Shown here in pieces: positions 9,610-18,093 of a stretch of DNA of 32,652 bases. The notes below the pieces were generated by a model. It worked only from the letters and a program-made list of their open reading frames with translations, was not told the DNA's origin and made no database searches. The first letter of the stretch is position 1, and each line of letters begins with the position of its first letter. The position numbers and the translations under genes are program-made. The stretch is from NCBI GenBank assembly GCA_003232915.1, contig QIKE01000055.1, positions 1 to 32,652 of the forward strand, written 5' to 3'. Source of the stretch: Bacteroidota bacterium (lineage in GTDB: Bacteria; Bacteroidota; Bacteroidia; Bacteroidales; F082).

Positions 9610-10010
9610 AGTGCCAGGAGAAGTACAAACTTAATCTAAAGAAGAAGAAATCCCTGTCTCTGGTTCCCTGATTTGATGAAATGAATCTTTGTATTTTGCT
9701 ATTAATACCTTCTGCCATTGCATTGGTTTCATCGTTTAAAAAGTAATTCATTATTTGCTTTTCGTTAGTTTCTATCAGGGTTTTAAAGTTAAGCATCATC
9801 TATTTCAGCATCTTCTACATCTTCATACCAATGATGAAATTGTTTGTCAATTTGCAGGAAGTGTTTCCCAATATTTTTCTGACTCATAAAATCTCTAAAT
9901 TGACAAGCCATGGCATATGCTTTTGCTATTTCGGGATAATGTTCAAATAACACTTTAGCTCGTTTAGCTTGTTTGTCGGTCCATTGAGATTTGAATTTGT
10001 ACAGTAAACA
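9610..10010 (-). pseudogene. ISL3-family (ISAon1-like) transposase C-terminal remnant, frameshifted
   Basis: YKFKSQWTDKQAKRAKVLFEHYPEIAKAYAMACQFRDFMSQKNIGKHFLQIDKQFHHWYEDVEDAEIDDA*, then in another frame LNFKTLIETNEKQIMNYFLNDETNAMAEGINSKIQRFISSNQGTRDRDFFFFRLSLYFS. Resembles the NYFxNRxTNAxAESxNxKIK ISL3 C-terminus. Confidence 0.75.
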
Positions 10011-10188
10011 CTAAATTTTCCACCTCAGGGACAGGCTACATAATCGTAGCATTATGGTAAAATTAATCGTATGTAATTGTATGTATGATAAATATGCTAT
10101 ATATTGTCTTGTTTTTTTATCTATTTATTGATTTTAATCATTAGATTATCTTTAAGTTATGAATTCCGAAAGTTCAGTAAATTATAGT

Positions 10189-10360
10189 TGAGTCCAGTCT
10201 AAAAAGGTTAACTAGGGTAAATAATGAAAATCGGTATTGACCCCTTCCCTAAAAAATGTACTGATCTTCAGCCACTTCCGATCTTCAGCCACTTCCCCTT
10301 TAGGGGATTGAGGGGTAAAAGTGGCTGAAACCAAATTGTAACCTTTTTAGACTGGACTCA
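10189..10360. mobile_element. 172-bp MITE with 22-bp perfect terminal inverted repeats
   Basis: Left TIR TGAGTCCAGTCTAAAAAGGTTA (10189-10210), right TIR its exact reverse complement (10339-10360). Flanking TAGT at 10185-10188 and 10361-10364. No ORF. Confidence 0.85.
10263..10296 (+). repeat. Tandem 17-bp duplication GATCTTCAGCCACTTCC x2 inside the MITE
   Basis: Two identical adjacent copies. An inverted partner AGTGGCTGAA is at 10320-10329. Confidence 0.8.
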
Positions 10361-10467
10361 TAGTTTGAATAAATAGCACTTTGTATTTTCTTTGTTATTT
10401 ATTAACTAAATAATATTTTGTTGCAATAGAATTGTGTTAAGGTAGGAAATCCAAACATTTTTTTGTG

Positions 10468-10475
10468 TAGTTTTG
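10468..10475 (+). promoter_or_regulatory. -7 element TAGTTTTG upstream of the beta-barrel gene
   Basis: TAnnTTTG match 12 nt before the ATG at 10488. Confidence 0.5.
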
Positions 10476-10487
10476 TACAAAAATTCT

Positions 10488-11195
10488 ATGAAGAAAATAA
10501 TATTACTAATAGCGGTTTTATTTCTGGGAGGTCAATTTATTAAAGCACAAAACGAAAGGCGGTATATTGGTATAAATATCGGGCCTTCGTTTCCTTCTTC
10601 CGACTTTGCCAAAACGGATATTAACGATTCTACATCTGGCTATGCAAAAACGGGAATTGATTTGCGTATGGTATATGCATTTCGTTTGAGCCATAATTTA
10701 GGTTTTCAGTTTAATATCAATTATCATTCTAATGAAATTAACATTCAAAAATTAGAAGCATCTGCCATTCAAAAATTTAAAAATATGTCATTCAGCATCG
10801 AAAATCGCAATCCGTGGACGGGTGGGTGTGCATTTTTTGGCCCGTATTTCAGGTTTCCCATAACCCGTAATCTTTCGTGGGATGTTCGAGGTTCAATTGG
10901 TTTGTATGTTCTTTATTCGCCTGATTTCATCATCAGGGGAACCTCCGTTACGGGCGATAAAGCAGAATATTACCGTTATACCGATAAATCTTTTTCCTTT
11001 GGTTATACTATTGGTACCGGTTTAAAATACCGTATCAACAACTATTATATCCTGCTGTTTGCCGATTATAGTGGTACCGATACTCAATTTAACCATGTTA
11101 CGGGCACCGGCTGGGATAATACTCCTTACGATATTCCACTTAAACAAAGTATACGGAATTTAAGTGTTACCGTTGGATTTGCCTATATTTTGTAA
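10488..11195 (+). CDS. Outer-membrane beta-barrel protein
   Basis: Signal peptide MKKIILLIAVLFLGGQFIKAQ, then alternating amphipathic strands. Start trimmed from 10473 because a -7 element overlaps the longer start. Confidence 0.75.
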   Translation: MKKIILLIAVLFLGGQFIKAQNERRYIGINIGPSFPSSDFAKTDINDSTSGYAKTGIDLRMVYAFRLSHNLGFQFNINYHSNEINIQKLEASAIQKFKNMSFSIENRNPWTGGCAFFGPYFRFPITRNLSWDVRGSIGLYVLYSPDFIIRGTSVTGDKAEYYRYTDKSFSFGYTIGTGLKYRINNYYILLFADYSGTDTQFNHVTGTGWDNTPYDIPLKQSIRNLSVTVGFAYIL

Positions 11196-11215
11196 ATCGT
11201 AAAAATTGTTTTTCT

Positions 11216-11827
11216 GTGAAAGTCCCTCTTTCGTTTTATCGCAACGATGATGTTACGGGTATTGCAAAACAATTGCTCGGACAATATTTGATTACCCGGA
11301 TTGACGGAAAACTAACCGGCGGTATCATCACCGAAACGGAGGCTTATGCGGGTATTACCGACAAGGCATCACACGCGTACAATAACCGCCGAACACGCCG
11401 TACTAAAGTAATGTTCGACGAAGGTGGCAGAAGTTATGTGTATTTTACTTATGGTATGCATCATTTGTTCAATATTGTAACTTCCGTAAAAGACAATCCT
11501 CATGCTGTGCTTATCAGGGCAATACACCCCACACTCGGCATTAATATTATGCTGAAACGTCGAGGAAAACAACAACAGGATAAAAATCTTACCAATGGCC
11601 CCGCAAAGCTCTGTCAGGCTTTAGGAATTTCACTACAGCAAAACAATATTTTGCTTGATGGCGAAGTAGTGTGGGTTGAATACAGCGGTTGGGAAATAGA
11701 TGAAAATATAATTGCAGCCGGACCTCGTGTCGGCGTCGATTATGCCCAAGAAGATGCTTTGCTGTTTTATCGTTTTTTATTGGAAAAACTTCCAACGGCA
11801 TTTGCAAAAAACAGCTGTCAACTTTGA
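11216..11827 (+). CDS. DNA-3-methyladenine glycosylase (AAG/MPG family), GTG start
   Basis: TETEAYAGITDKASHAYNNRRTRRTKVMFDEGGRSYVYFTYGMHHLFNIVT and NGPAKLCQALGI are typical AAG motifs. Confidence 0.93.
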   Translation: MKVPLSFYRNDDVTGIAKQLLGQYLITRIDGKLTGGIITETEAYAGITDKASHAYNNRRTRRTKVMFDEGGRSYVYFTYGMHHLFNIVTSVKDNPHAVLIRAIHPTLGINIMLKRRGKQQQDKNLTNGPAKLCQALGISLQQNNILLDGEVVWVEYSGWEIDENIIAAGPRVGVDYAQEDALLFYRFLLEKLPTAFAKNSCQL

Positions 11828-12379
11828 TATACTCAATCATATAGTATTTCAAATTATAATCTCACCGGTAATAGTTTATCAAATAATCAACTCGTAAATA
11901 GGCTTAATCACGATGTATAATCGAATCCTCAACAAAAGACATTAATTTATATTTTTTTACCGGCACACCTAATGTGTCAAAGGTTTTGTTGTAATTTTAG
12001 AAAATAAATTATATTATTATGAGGCAGTGCCGGTTATATATCAACAAAAATATTTTTTTATTATAGAAACTTCATTCCTCAAATACAAATCAACTCGTCG
12101 GAAAATCAACAAAATTGTATTCGGATACGTAACTATTAACAATAAAAATTCGTTCTTCCAAAATAAAAGATTAGCTTATCTTTCTACAACAGTAAATGTG
12201 TAATATTTTACTAAGTGTTTGCAAGCGGCCTCATTGCTTACTGTATCTCAACAAACATTACCACTATGCTTTTTGTGCTAACGGCAAGTAACATTTCAGG
12301 TGAATACGACTTTTTAGTTTTTTTTCACTTTATGCACTAATAGGCTTAATTTTTCGTTTTGTTGTTCATCAAATTATTA

Positions 12380-12387
12380 TACTTTTG
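12380..12387 (+). promoter_or_regulatory. -7 element TACTTTTG immediately upstream of bamD
   Basis: TAnnTTTG ends 4 nt before the ATG. A TTTTG at 12357-12361 could serve as the -33 element. Confidence 0.5.
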
Positions 12388-12391
12388 CGGC

Positions 12392-13183
12392 ATGTTTAAA
12401 AAAGGCCTATTTTATTTGTTAGTTGTTGGTTTGTTTGTACTTAGCTTCGGTTGCACGAACTACAATAAAATATTGAAAAGTGCAAATAACGATTTAAAGT
12501 ACGAAACCGGCATTGACCTATATGAAAAAGGCGATTTTACGCGTGCATTACAGTTTTTTGATTTGTTGCGAGCCATCAATAGCGGAACCGAAAAAGGAGA
12601 GAAACTTACTTATTACACAGCAAATTGTTATTTTCAGTTAAAAGACTATGACATAGCGAGTTATTATTATAAACGATATGTTCAAATGTATCCTCGCAGT
12701 AAACATGCCGAAGAAGCCTCTTTTTTAAGTGCTTATTGTAATTATCTCAGTTCGCCTCGCCCTAGTCTTGATCAAACCACAACTTACACTGCACTTTCCG
12801 AATTACAAATGTTTATAGACAGGTATCCGAAAAGTGCAAAAGTAGCTGAAGCTAACAGGCTAATGGACAAATTAAGAAATAAATTAGAAGAAAAAGACTA
12901 TCATATAGCAATGCTTTATTACAAAATGGCTGATTATCAGGCTGCTATCACCTCTTTTAAAAATTTACTTGACGACTATCCCGATACTGACTTTCGTGAA
13001 GAAATTCTTTATTATACTACTAAAGCTTATTTCGAATATGCTGAAAAAAGTATTGTTAAAAAGAAAAAGGAGCGCTATGAAAAAACCGTGGAAGCGTATA
13101 ACAATTTAAAATATATGTATCCCGAAAGTAAATTCATAAAGGAACTGGAACCATTAAATCAAAAAGCAAGAAATCATTTATAA
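12392..13183 (+). CDS. bamD: Outer membrane assembly lipoprotein BamD
   Basis: Lipobox region LSFGC, TPR-like repeats (FTRALQFFDLL, YDIASYYYKRYVQMYPRSKHAEEASFLSAYC, YQAAITSFKNLLDDYPDTDFREEILYY). Confidence 0.9.
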   Translation: MFKKGLFYLLVVGLFVLSFGCTNYNKILKSANNDLKYETGIDLYEKGDFTRALQFFDLLRAINSGTEKGEKLTYYTANCYFQLKDYDIASYYYKRYVQMYPRSKHAEEASFLSAYCNYLSSPRPSLDQTTTYTALSELQMFIDRYPKSAKVAEANRLMDKLRNKLEEKDYHIAMLYYKMADYQAAITSFKNLLDDYPDTDFREEILYYTTKAYFEYAEKSIVKKKKERYEKTVEAYNNLKYMYPESKFIKELEPLNQKARNHL

Positions 13184-13198
13184 TATTAATTAAGAAAT

Positions 13199-13534
13199 AT
13201 GGACTACAAAAGAATTAAAACCGAGACAACAGCAGTAACGCGTCAAAAGGACAGATTTTACGACCAAACAGGTAACATATACGAAACGACGGTGATACTT
13301 TCGAAGCGAGCTAACCAGATTGCCGCCGAGTTGAAACATGAACTCGACCAGAAAATTTCGGAGTTTGCGACTATCAACGATACTTTGGAAGAAGTGTTTG
13401 AAAACCGCGAACAAATCGAAATTGCAAAATTTTACGAAAGACTTCCCAAGCCCACACTCTTTGCAATTCACGAGTTTTTGGACGAGCAGATTTATTTCAG
13501 AAATCCACACAAAGAAATGGCAAAAGAATTTTAA
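13199..13534 (+). CDS. rpoZ: DNA-directed RNA polymerase omega subunit, Bacteroidetes type
   Basis: NIYETTVILSKRANQIAAELKHELDQKI, position between bamD and coaBC. Confidence 0.82.
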   Translation: MDYKRIKTETTAVTRQKDRFYDQTGNIYETTVILSKRANQIAAELKHELDQKISEFATINDTLEEVFENREQIEIAKFYERLPKPTLFAIHEFLDEQIYFRNPHKEMAKEF

Positions 13535-13561
13535 TAGCCTTTCGGCTTATTACTTAAGCAA

Positions 13562-14758
13562 ATGCTACAGGGAAAAAACATTATTGTTGGTATTACAGGT
13601 GGAATTGCAGCCTATAAAATTCCGCTTTTGATTCGCATGCTAAAAAAAGAGGGTGCAGAAGTTCGTGTGTTGGTGACCGATGTGGCTAAAAATTTTGTTA
13701 CCCCTTTAACACTTTCCGTAGTTTCTGAAAATCCGGTAGCAACAGATTTTTTCGATTCCGAAACAGGCCAATGGAATAGCCATATCGACTTGGGGTTGTG
13801 GGCAGATGCTCTTTTATTGGCGCCGCTTACTGCTAATACTATGGCAAAAATGGCGGCGGGTATAGCCGATAATCTTTTGTTGACGGTTGTTTTGTCGGCG
13901 CGTTGCCCATTGTTTTTTGCCCCGACAATGGATATGGATATGTTTAAAAATGTTGTAACACAGCAAAATATTGTTAAATTACAAGCCTTGGGATATTATT
14001 ATATCGAACCGGCGAAAGGTGAACTTGCCAGCGGACTGAAAGGTCTGGGAAGAATGCCCGAACCGGAAGAATTGTTTAGTATTCTTGCGCAATATTTTAA
14101 AAAAAATACTATTTTTAACGATAAACATGTTTTAATATCCGCCGGACCAACACACGAACCCATTGACCCTGTACGGTTTATTGGAAACAATAGTACGGGA
14201 AAAATGGGAATAGAACTTGCCAAGACTTTTGCTCAACAAGGTGCTATAGTAGAATTGGTACTCGGCCCTACACAAATAACTACGGGTTTTCCTGGAATAA
14301 GCGTACACAGTGTAATTACCGCTAAAGAAATGACCGAAGTGTGCAAAAACTTGTTCCCGCAAAACGACATCGTCGTTATGGCTGCCGCCGTTGCCGACTT
14401 TACACCAAAGGTTGTGTCAGCCACGAAAATAAAAAAGGAAATACAATTGAATTCCATAACGTTGAAACCTACCGAAGATATTCTTTCATCTTTAGGGAAA
14501 ATGAAAAAAAATGGACAGATTTTAATTGGCTTTGCGCTTGAAACTGACAACGAATTGGAAAATGCCAAAAAGAAGTTGCAAAAGAAAAATCTTGATATGA
14601 TAGTGTTGAACTCGCTACAAGACATGGGAGCTGGCTTTGGTTTCGATACAAATAAAATTACACTGATTAAAAAAGGAGAAAAACCCGTTTATTATATCTT
14701 AAAATCGAAAAAAGAGGTAGCGCAGGATATTGTCTCTGAAATTGCAAAATATATTTAA
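13562..14758 (+). CDS. coaBC: Bifunctional phosphopantothenoylcysteine decarboxylase/phosphopantothenate-cysteine ligase
   Basis: GITGGIAAYKIPLLIRMLKKEGAEVRVLVT, LAPLTANTMAKMAAGIADNLL, ISAGPTHEPIDPVRFIGNNSTGKMG, MAAAVADFTPK. Confidence 0.96.
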   Translation: MLQGKNIIVGITGGIAAYKIPLLIRMLKKEGAEVRVLVTDVAKNFVTPLTLSVVSENPVATDFFDSETGQWNSHIDLGLWADALLLAPLTANTMAKMAAGIADNLLLTVVLSARCPLFFAPTMDMDMFKNVVTQQNIVKLQALGYYYIEPAKGELASGLKGLGRMPEPEELFSILAQYFKKNTIFNDKHVLISAGPTHEPIDPVRFIGNNSTGKMGIELAKTFAQQGAIVELVLGPTQITTGFPGISVHSVITAKEMTEVCKNLFPQNDIVVMAAAVADFTPKVVSATKIKKEIQLNSITLKPTEDILSSLGKMKKNGQILIGFALETDNELENAKKKLQKKNLDMIVLNSLQDMGAGFGFDTNKITLIKKGEKPVYYILKSKKEVAQDIVSEIAKYI

Positions 14759-14768
14759 TCAAGCAATT

Positions 14769-15665
14769 ATGAAAAAAATACTTCTTGCAATGGTGTTTTT
14801 TATTCTTGGCAAAGGTCTTTTTGCACAGGAATTTATTTGTCAGGTGCAAATCAATGCGCAACAAGTACGAGGGGTTGACCCTACTATTTTTGACAACCTG
14901 AAAACTTCCGTTTTCGATTTTATTAACAATCGTAAATGGTCTAACTACAATTTAAAATACGAAGAACGTATCGGATGTACTATTTTGATCACCATTTCTA
15001 AGGCTGTATCTACTGATGAATTTAAAGGGCAGTTTAATGTGGTGTTGCAGCGTCCAATATATAAAACCGATTACAATTCGCCCCTACTTAACATTATCGA
15101 CAAAGATATCTCTTTTATTTACAGACCCAATCAACCCGTTAACTTTGTCGATAATACGTATACCGACAATCTCTCTTCGCTTTTGGCTTATTATGCCTAT
15201 TTTATGTTGGGGCAGTATTTCGACACTTTTTCACTGGACGGTGGTACCGATTTTTATCAAAAAGCTATGTCGGTGGTGCAGTCGGCACAAAATTCGAATC
15301 GCAAAGGATGGCAGTCGTTCGAGGGACAGAAAAATCGCTATCATCTTGTGGAAGAATACTTGAACAGTGCTTATGAACCTATGCGCGTTTTCCTTTACGA
15401 TTATCATCGTAAAGGACTTGATGAAATGGCTGAACATATCGAATCCGGACGTTCCGAAATTCTTAGTACGTTAAGTGATCTTAAAAAAGTTAACGACAAA
15501 CGACCCGGAATGTTTTCTATGCAGGTTTTGCTTGATGCCAAACGTACCGAAATAATTAATATCTTTTCAAAAGCTACTCCTACCGAAAAAACTTCTATGA
15601 TAAACATTATGCAAGAGGTTGACCCCGCTAATGCTTCGCGTTATCAAGAAGTGATGAGAAAATGA
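14769..15665 (+). CDS. DUF4835 family protein
   Basis: Signal peptide MKKILLAMVFFILGKGLFAQEF, conserved synteny after coaBC, DGGTDFYQKAMSVVQSAQNS region. Confidence 0.8.
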   Translation: MKKILLAMVFFILGKGLFAQEFICQVQINAQQVRGVDPTIFDNLKTSVFDFINNRKWSNYNLKYEERIGCTILITISKAVSTDEFKGQFNVVLQRPIYKTDYNSPLLNIIDKDISFIYRPNQPVNFVDNTYTDNLSSLLAYYAYFMLGQYFDTFSLDGGTDFYQKAMSVVQSAQNSNRKGWQSFEGQKNRYHLVEEYLNSAYEPMRVFLYDYHRKGLDEMAEHIESGRSEILSTLSDLKKVNDKRPGMFSMQVLLDAKRTEIINIFSKATPTEKTSMINIMQEVDPANASRYQEVMRK

Positions 15666-15725
15666 GTCGTTATAGCCAACTAAACTCATCTATCTTTTAA
15701 ATATATTGAGGATAGTGTTTATTGT

Positions 15726-16961
15726 TTAAGCTTTATTTGCTATTTTTTCCATTATATGATAACTGTCGCCGAGTTTACATAAAGCATTACAATTATCTCT
15801 CAATTCCGATGTCAAAATATACAATATCTCCAAATTGCTGTTACGAATGGCCGGCCTGTTTAATTGCAGTTTTACTTCTTGTTCTCTGTTGTTTGGGATT
15901 ATGATATAAAGTTTCGAATTAGAGGAGGGCAACGAAAATGACAAATCTGTCAACCGTAAAATACCTGAATAAATTGAGGTGCTTTTTTCGACTTCAAATG
16001 CACACACAACGTGATTCGTATCTTTTTCAAACCATACAATGTCAATTAGTTTTATTGTACTGAAAATTTCTTTAGGAACATCTATTTTAGGAAATTCTTT
16101 AATGCTGATAAAGGAAAATTTGTTTCCGTTATAGATTTTTGAACGGTCATTGGAAGCGGCTATTACATCATAATTCAGGGCATTACCAATTTTGAGTAAA
16201 TGATATTGCATTTCAGAATGTAACTCGCTTTCCTGTTTCTCACCAACAACCTTTTGACGCCTTTTCTGCAATTGTTTTAAAATCTTTTCCCTGTCCTTGT
16301 CTGTGAGGGTTGATTCTTGTCCAGCTAAGATATTTTTTGCTCCAATTTCAAAAAGCAAACCGCTAAAAGCACCTAAATCTGTTGAAAGGTACTGTCTGTA
16401 TTGCTGATTTTGTTGAATTATCACTTCACGCATCCTTAAATACTCCGACCAAGAACCTAACTTTACTTTGTCATTAAACAAGATGTTGAAACCTTTTACA
16501 ATTGCCGTATTACAAGGTGGAATAATTGTAGGGTGAAGAAAATACAAGATACTTGCAACCGCCGGGCCTAGTCCTTTTATTTTTTTCTCGTCTAATTTGA
16601 TGATTTCTGTCAAAAGGGTATTTTCATTTGACGTTTTCAGGCAATTTTCTAAAAACTGTCCGAAGTATCGCTTGTTGTCTTGGTTTTCGTAAATGTCTGG
16701 TATTCTGAGTTTTGGCTTCCAATAGAAGGGGTGGGATGCTCCTTCAAATACTTGCTTTTGCTCGGTAATGCAGGTCAAAACAAATTCGAGTGAACTCCCT
16801 TTGTAATCGTTCGGGAAGGTGTCTGCTTTTATGTCGTGTATGACCTGGATGACACCGCGTCTGATCGAACGAAAAGCTTTTAGTCGTTCTTCATTATTCA
16901 CGAACCATGTGTTATATACCAGATCTGAATTTTCTTTATATTGTTTAATTAAATTTTCCAT
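15726..16961 (-). CDS. Putative DNA-acting protein: HhH-like segment plus C-terminal PD-(D/E)xK-like domain
   Basis: [34 protein letters not shown] (HhH-like). C-terminal [34 protein letters not shown] resembles a restriction-nuclease-like core. Start trimmed to MENLIKQ. Confidence 0.55.
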   Translation of the reverse strand: MENLIKQYKENSDLVYNTWFVNNEERLKAFRSIRRGVIQVIHDIKADTFPNDYKGSSLEFVLTCITEQKQVFEGASHPFYWKPKLRIPDIYENQDNKRYFGQFLENCLKTSNENTLLTEIIKLDEKKIKGLGPAVASILYFLHPTIIPPCNTAIVKGFNILFNDKVKLGSWSEYLRMREVIIQQNQQYRQYLSTDLGAFSGLLFEIGAKNILAGQESTLTDKDREKILKQLQKRRQKVVGEKQESELHSEMQYHLLKIGNALNYDVIAASNDRSKIYNGNKFSFISIKEFPKIDVPKEIFSTIKLIDIVWFEKDTNHVVCAFEVEKSTSIYSGILRLTDLSFSLPSSNSKLYIIIPNNREQEVKLQLNRPAIRNSNLEILYILTSELRDNCNALCKLGDSYHIMEKIANKA

Positions 16962-17047
16962 TTTTGATTTTCTTACATTATGACCAACGCTTTGAATATG
17001 GGGCGTTTGGCATTTCAACGCTCGTCATTTTCTAATTTACCGAATTT

Positions 17048-17290
17048 CTAATGATATTTCTTTTCCCTACTTTCTTTGTTAATTGTTGCATATTTTGCAA
17101 CAACTGGATTATGCTTCATTTATCTTTCATTGAATATTTTGTTAATATATCTGGATATAACCGACTTACCTCTTTCGAATAGTTCTGAAAGTGGATTTAT
17201 TTTCAAACAAACAATATCTTTTTCGATCTTCACTTCTATTGAAGTGTTTCCTGTTGACATTGTGTATATTTTAATTTCGGAATTCTTCAT
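17048..17290 (-). pseudogene. RhuM-family remnant (frameshifted and truncated)
   Basis: MKNSEIKIYTMSTGNTSIEVKIEKDIVCLKINPLSELFERGKSVISRYINKIFNER*, then in another frame NPVVAKYATINKESREKKYH*. Matches the RhuM N-terminal pattern (VWLTxxQMAELFxRDKSVISRHIxNIF...STVAKFAT). Confidence 0.65.
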
Positions 17291-17369
17291 TTAACAAAAA
17301 TACAATTCTTTTCTATTATTATTTCCGTTTTGGTAAATTATCTCATTCACTTTTGTAATATATCATAAT

Positions 17370-17705
17370 ATCTTTTTCTCGTTGCTGATGATGTTTGATC
17401 ATTCGCTCAATTTTGCGTTTATGTTCCAGCCTTTATTTGCCAATTGTTCAACAAGCAGTTCTCTGACATCATTGTACGAAAGTAGTGGAGCATATTCTTG
17501 TTGTTAATTCGTTGCGCTGTAACAAATAGCATTACCAATGAAGTAAAAGTGCCATATGGTTATTCCAACCTTTGTAAGTTCTAATCTGATAGTCTGATAT
17601 GCCGATGTCCTAACTATTTGTTTCTAAAAGTTCTTTCTACCCAAAATCGTTGTGCCTGTTTATATGTAAACTCTTCGGGCGACTTTAGCTACTTGCAATT
17701 TAGGC
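17370..17705 (-). pseudogene. IS4/IS701-like transposase C-terminal remnant
   Basis: Fragments EFTYKQAQRFWVERTFRN and YQIRTYKGWNNHMALLLHW resemble RFWVERSFQDAKSE...DYxVRxWxGWxHHM. Multiple stops and frameshifts. Confidence 0.6.
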
Positions 17706-17818
17706 AAATTAGTATAGCTATTTTCAGCGGTACATTTGCAGCGATCAACGCTCTTAATTATATTCATAATAAATAAAAAAAATTACATAAAAAACATTCG
17801 TCAAGTGAAAGAATAAAA

Positions 17819-17826
17819 TACTTTTG
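17819..17826 (+). promoter_or_regulatory. -7 element TACTTTTG upstream of the FMN riboswitch
   Basis: TAnnTTTG match placing a TSS at the 5' edge of the aptamer. Confidence 0.5.
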
Positions 17827-17834
17827 CGGCGACA

Positions 17835-17952
17835 ATTCTTCGGGGCTGGGTGCAATTCCCGACCGGCGGTTAAAGCCCGCGACTCTTACTTTAGGGTGAG
17901 ACTGATTCCGTGAAACCCGGAAGCCGACAGTACAGTCTGGATGATAGAAGAA
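17835..17952 (+). ncRNA. FMN riboswitch (RFN element)
   Basis: Conserved blocks: TTCTTCGGGGCTGGGTGCAATTCCCGACCGGCGGT, AGCCCGCGA, CTGATTCCGTG...CCGGAAGCCGACAGTACAGTCTGGATGATAGAAGAA. Confidence 0.95.
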
Positions 17953-18038
17953 AAGTTGTATTATTGATGATGTATCTTTACGTGGCGGCACTATTATTGG
18001 TGTTGTGATAGTCAATATACGAAATTTCTCTTTTTAAA

Positions 18039-18066
18039 CCCTGAAGAATTTCAGGGATTTTTGTTT
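18039..18066 (+). terminator. Intrinsic terminator in the riboswitch expression platform
   Basis: CCCTGAA-gaat-TTCAGGG followed by ATTTTTGTTTT, between the aptamer and the TonB receptor ATG. Confidence 0.8.
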
Positions 18067-18093
18067 TATTAAAATTTAAAAAAACAATGAAAA

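Noticed and set aside
9542-9799. 85-aa minus-strand ORF as an intact hypothetical protein
   Set aside because: It is the frameshifted C-terminal part of an ISL3-like transposase remnant.
11828-12356. Long AT-rich intergenic region as a possible ncRNA locus
   Set aside because: No recognisable conserved structure, promoter-terminator pair or coding remnant could be supported by eye.
17076-17294. 72-aa plus-strand ORF
   Set aside because: Antisense of the RhuM-like remnant.
17764-18015. 83-aa minus-strand ORF
   Set aside because: Antisense translation of the FMN riboswitch; no protein family recognised.
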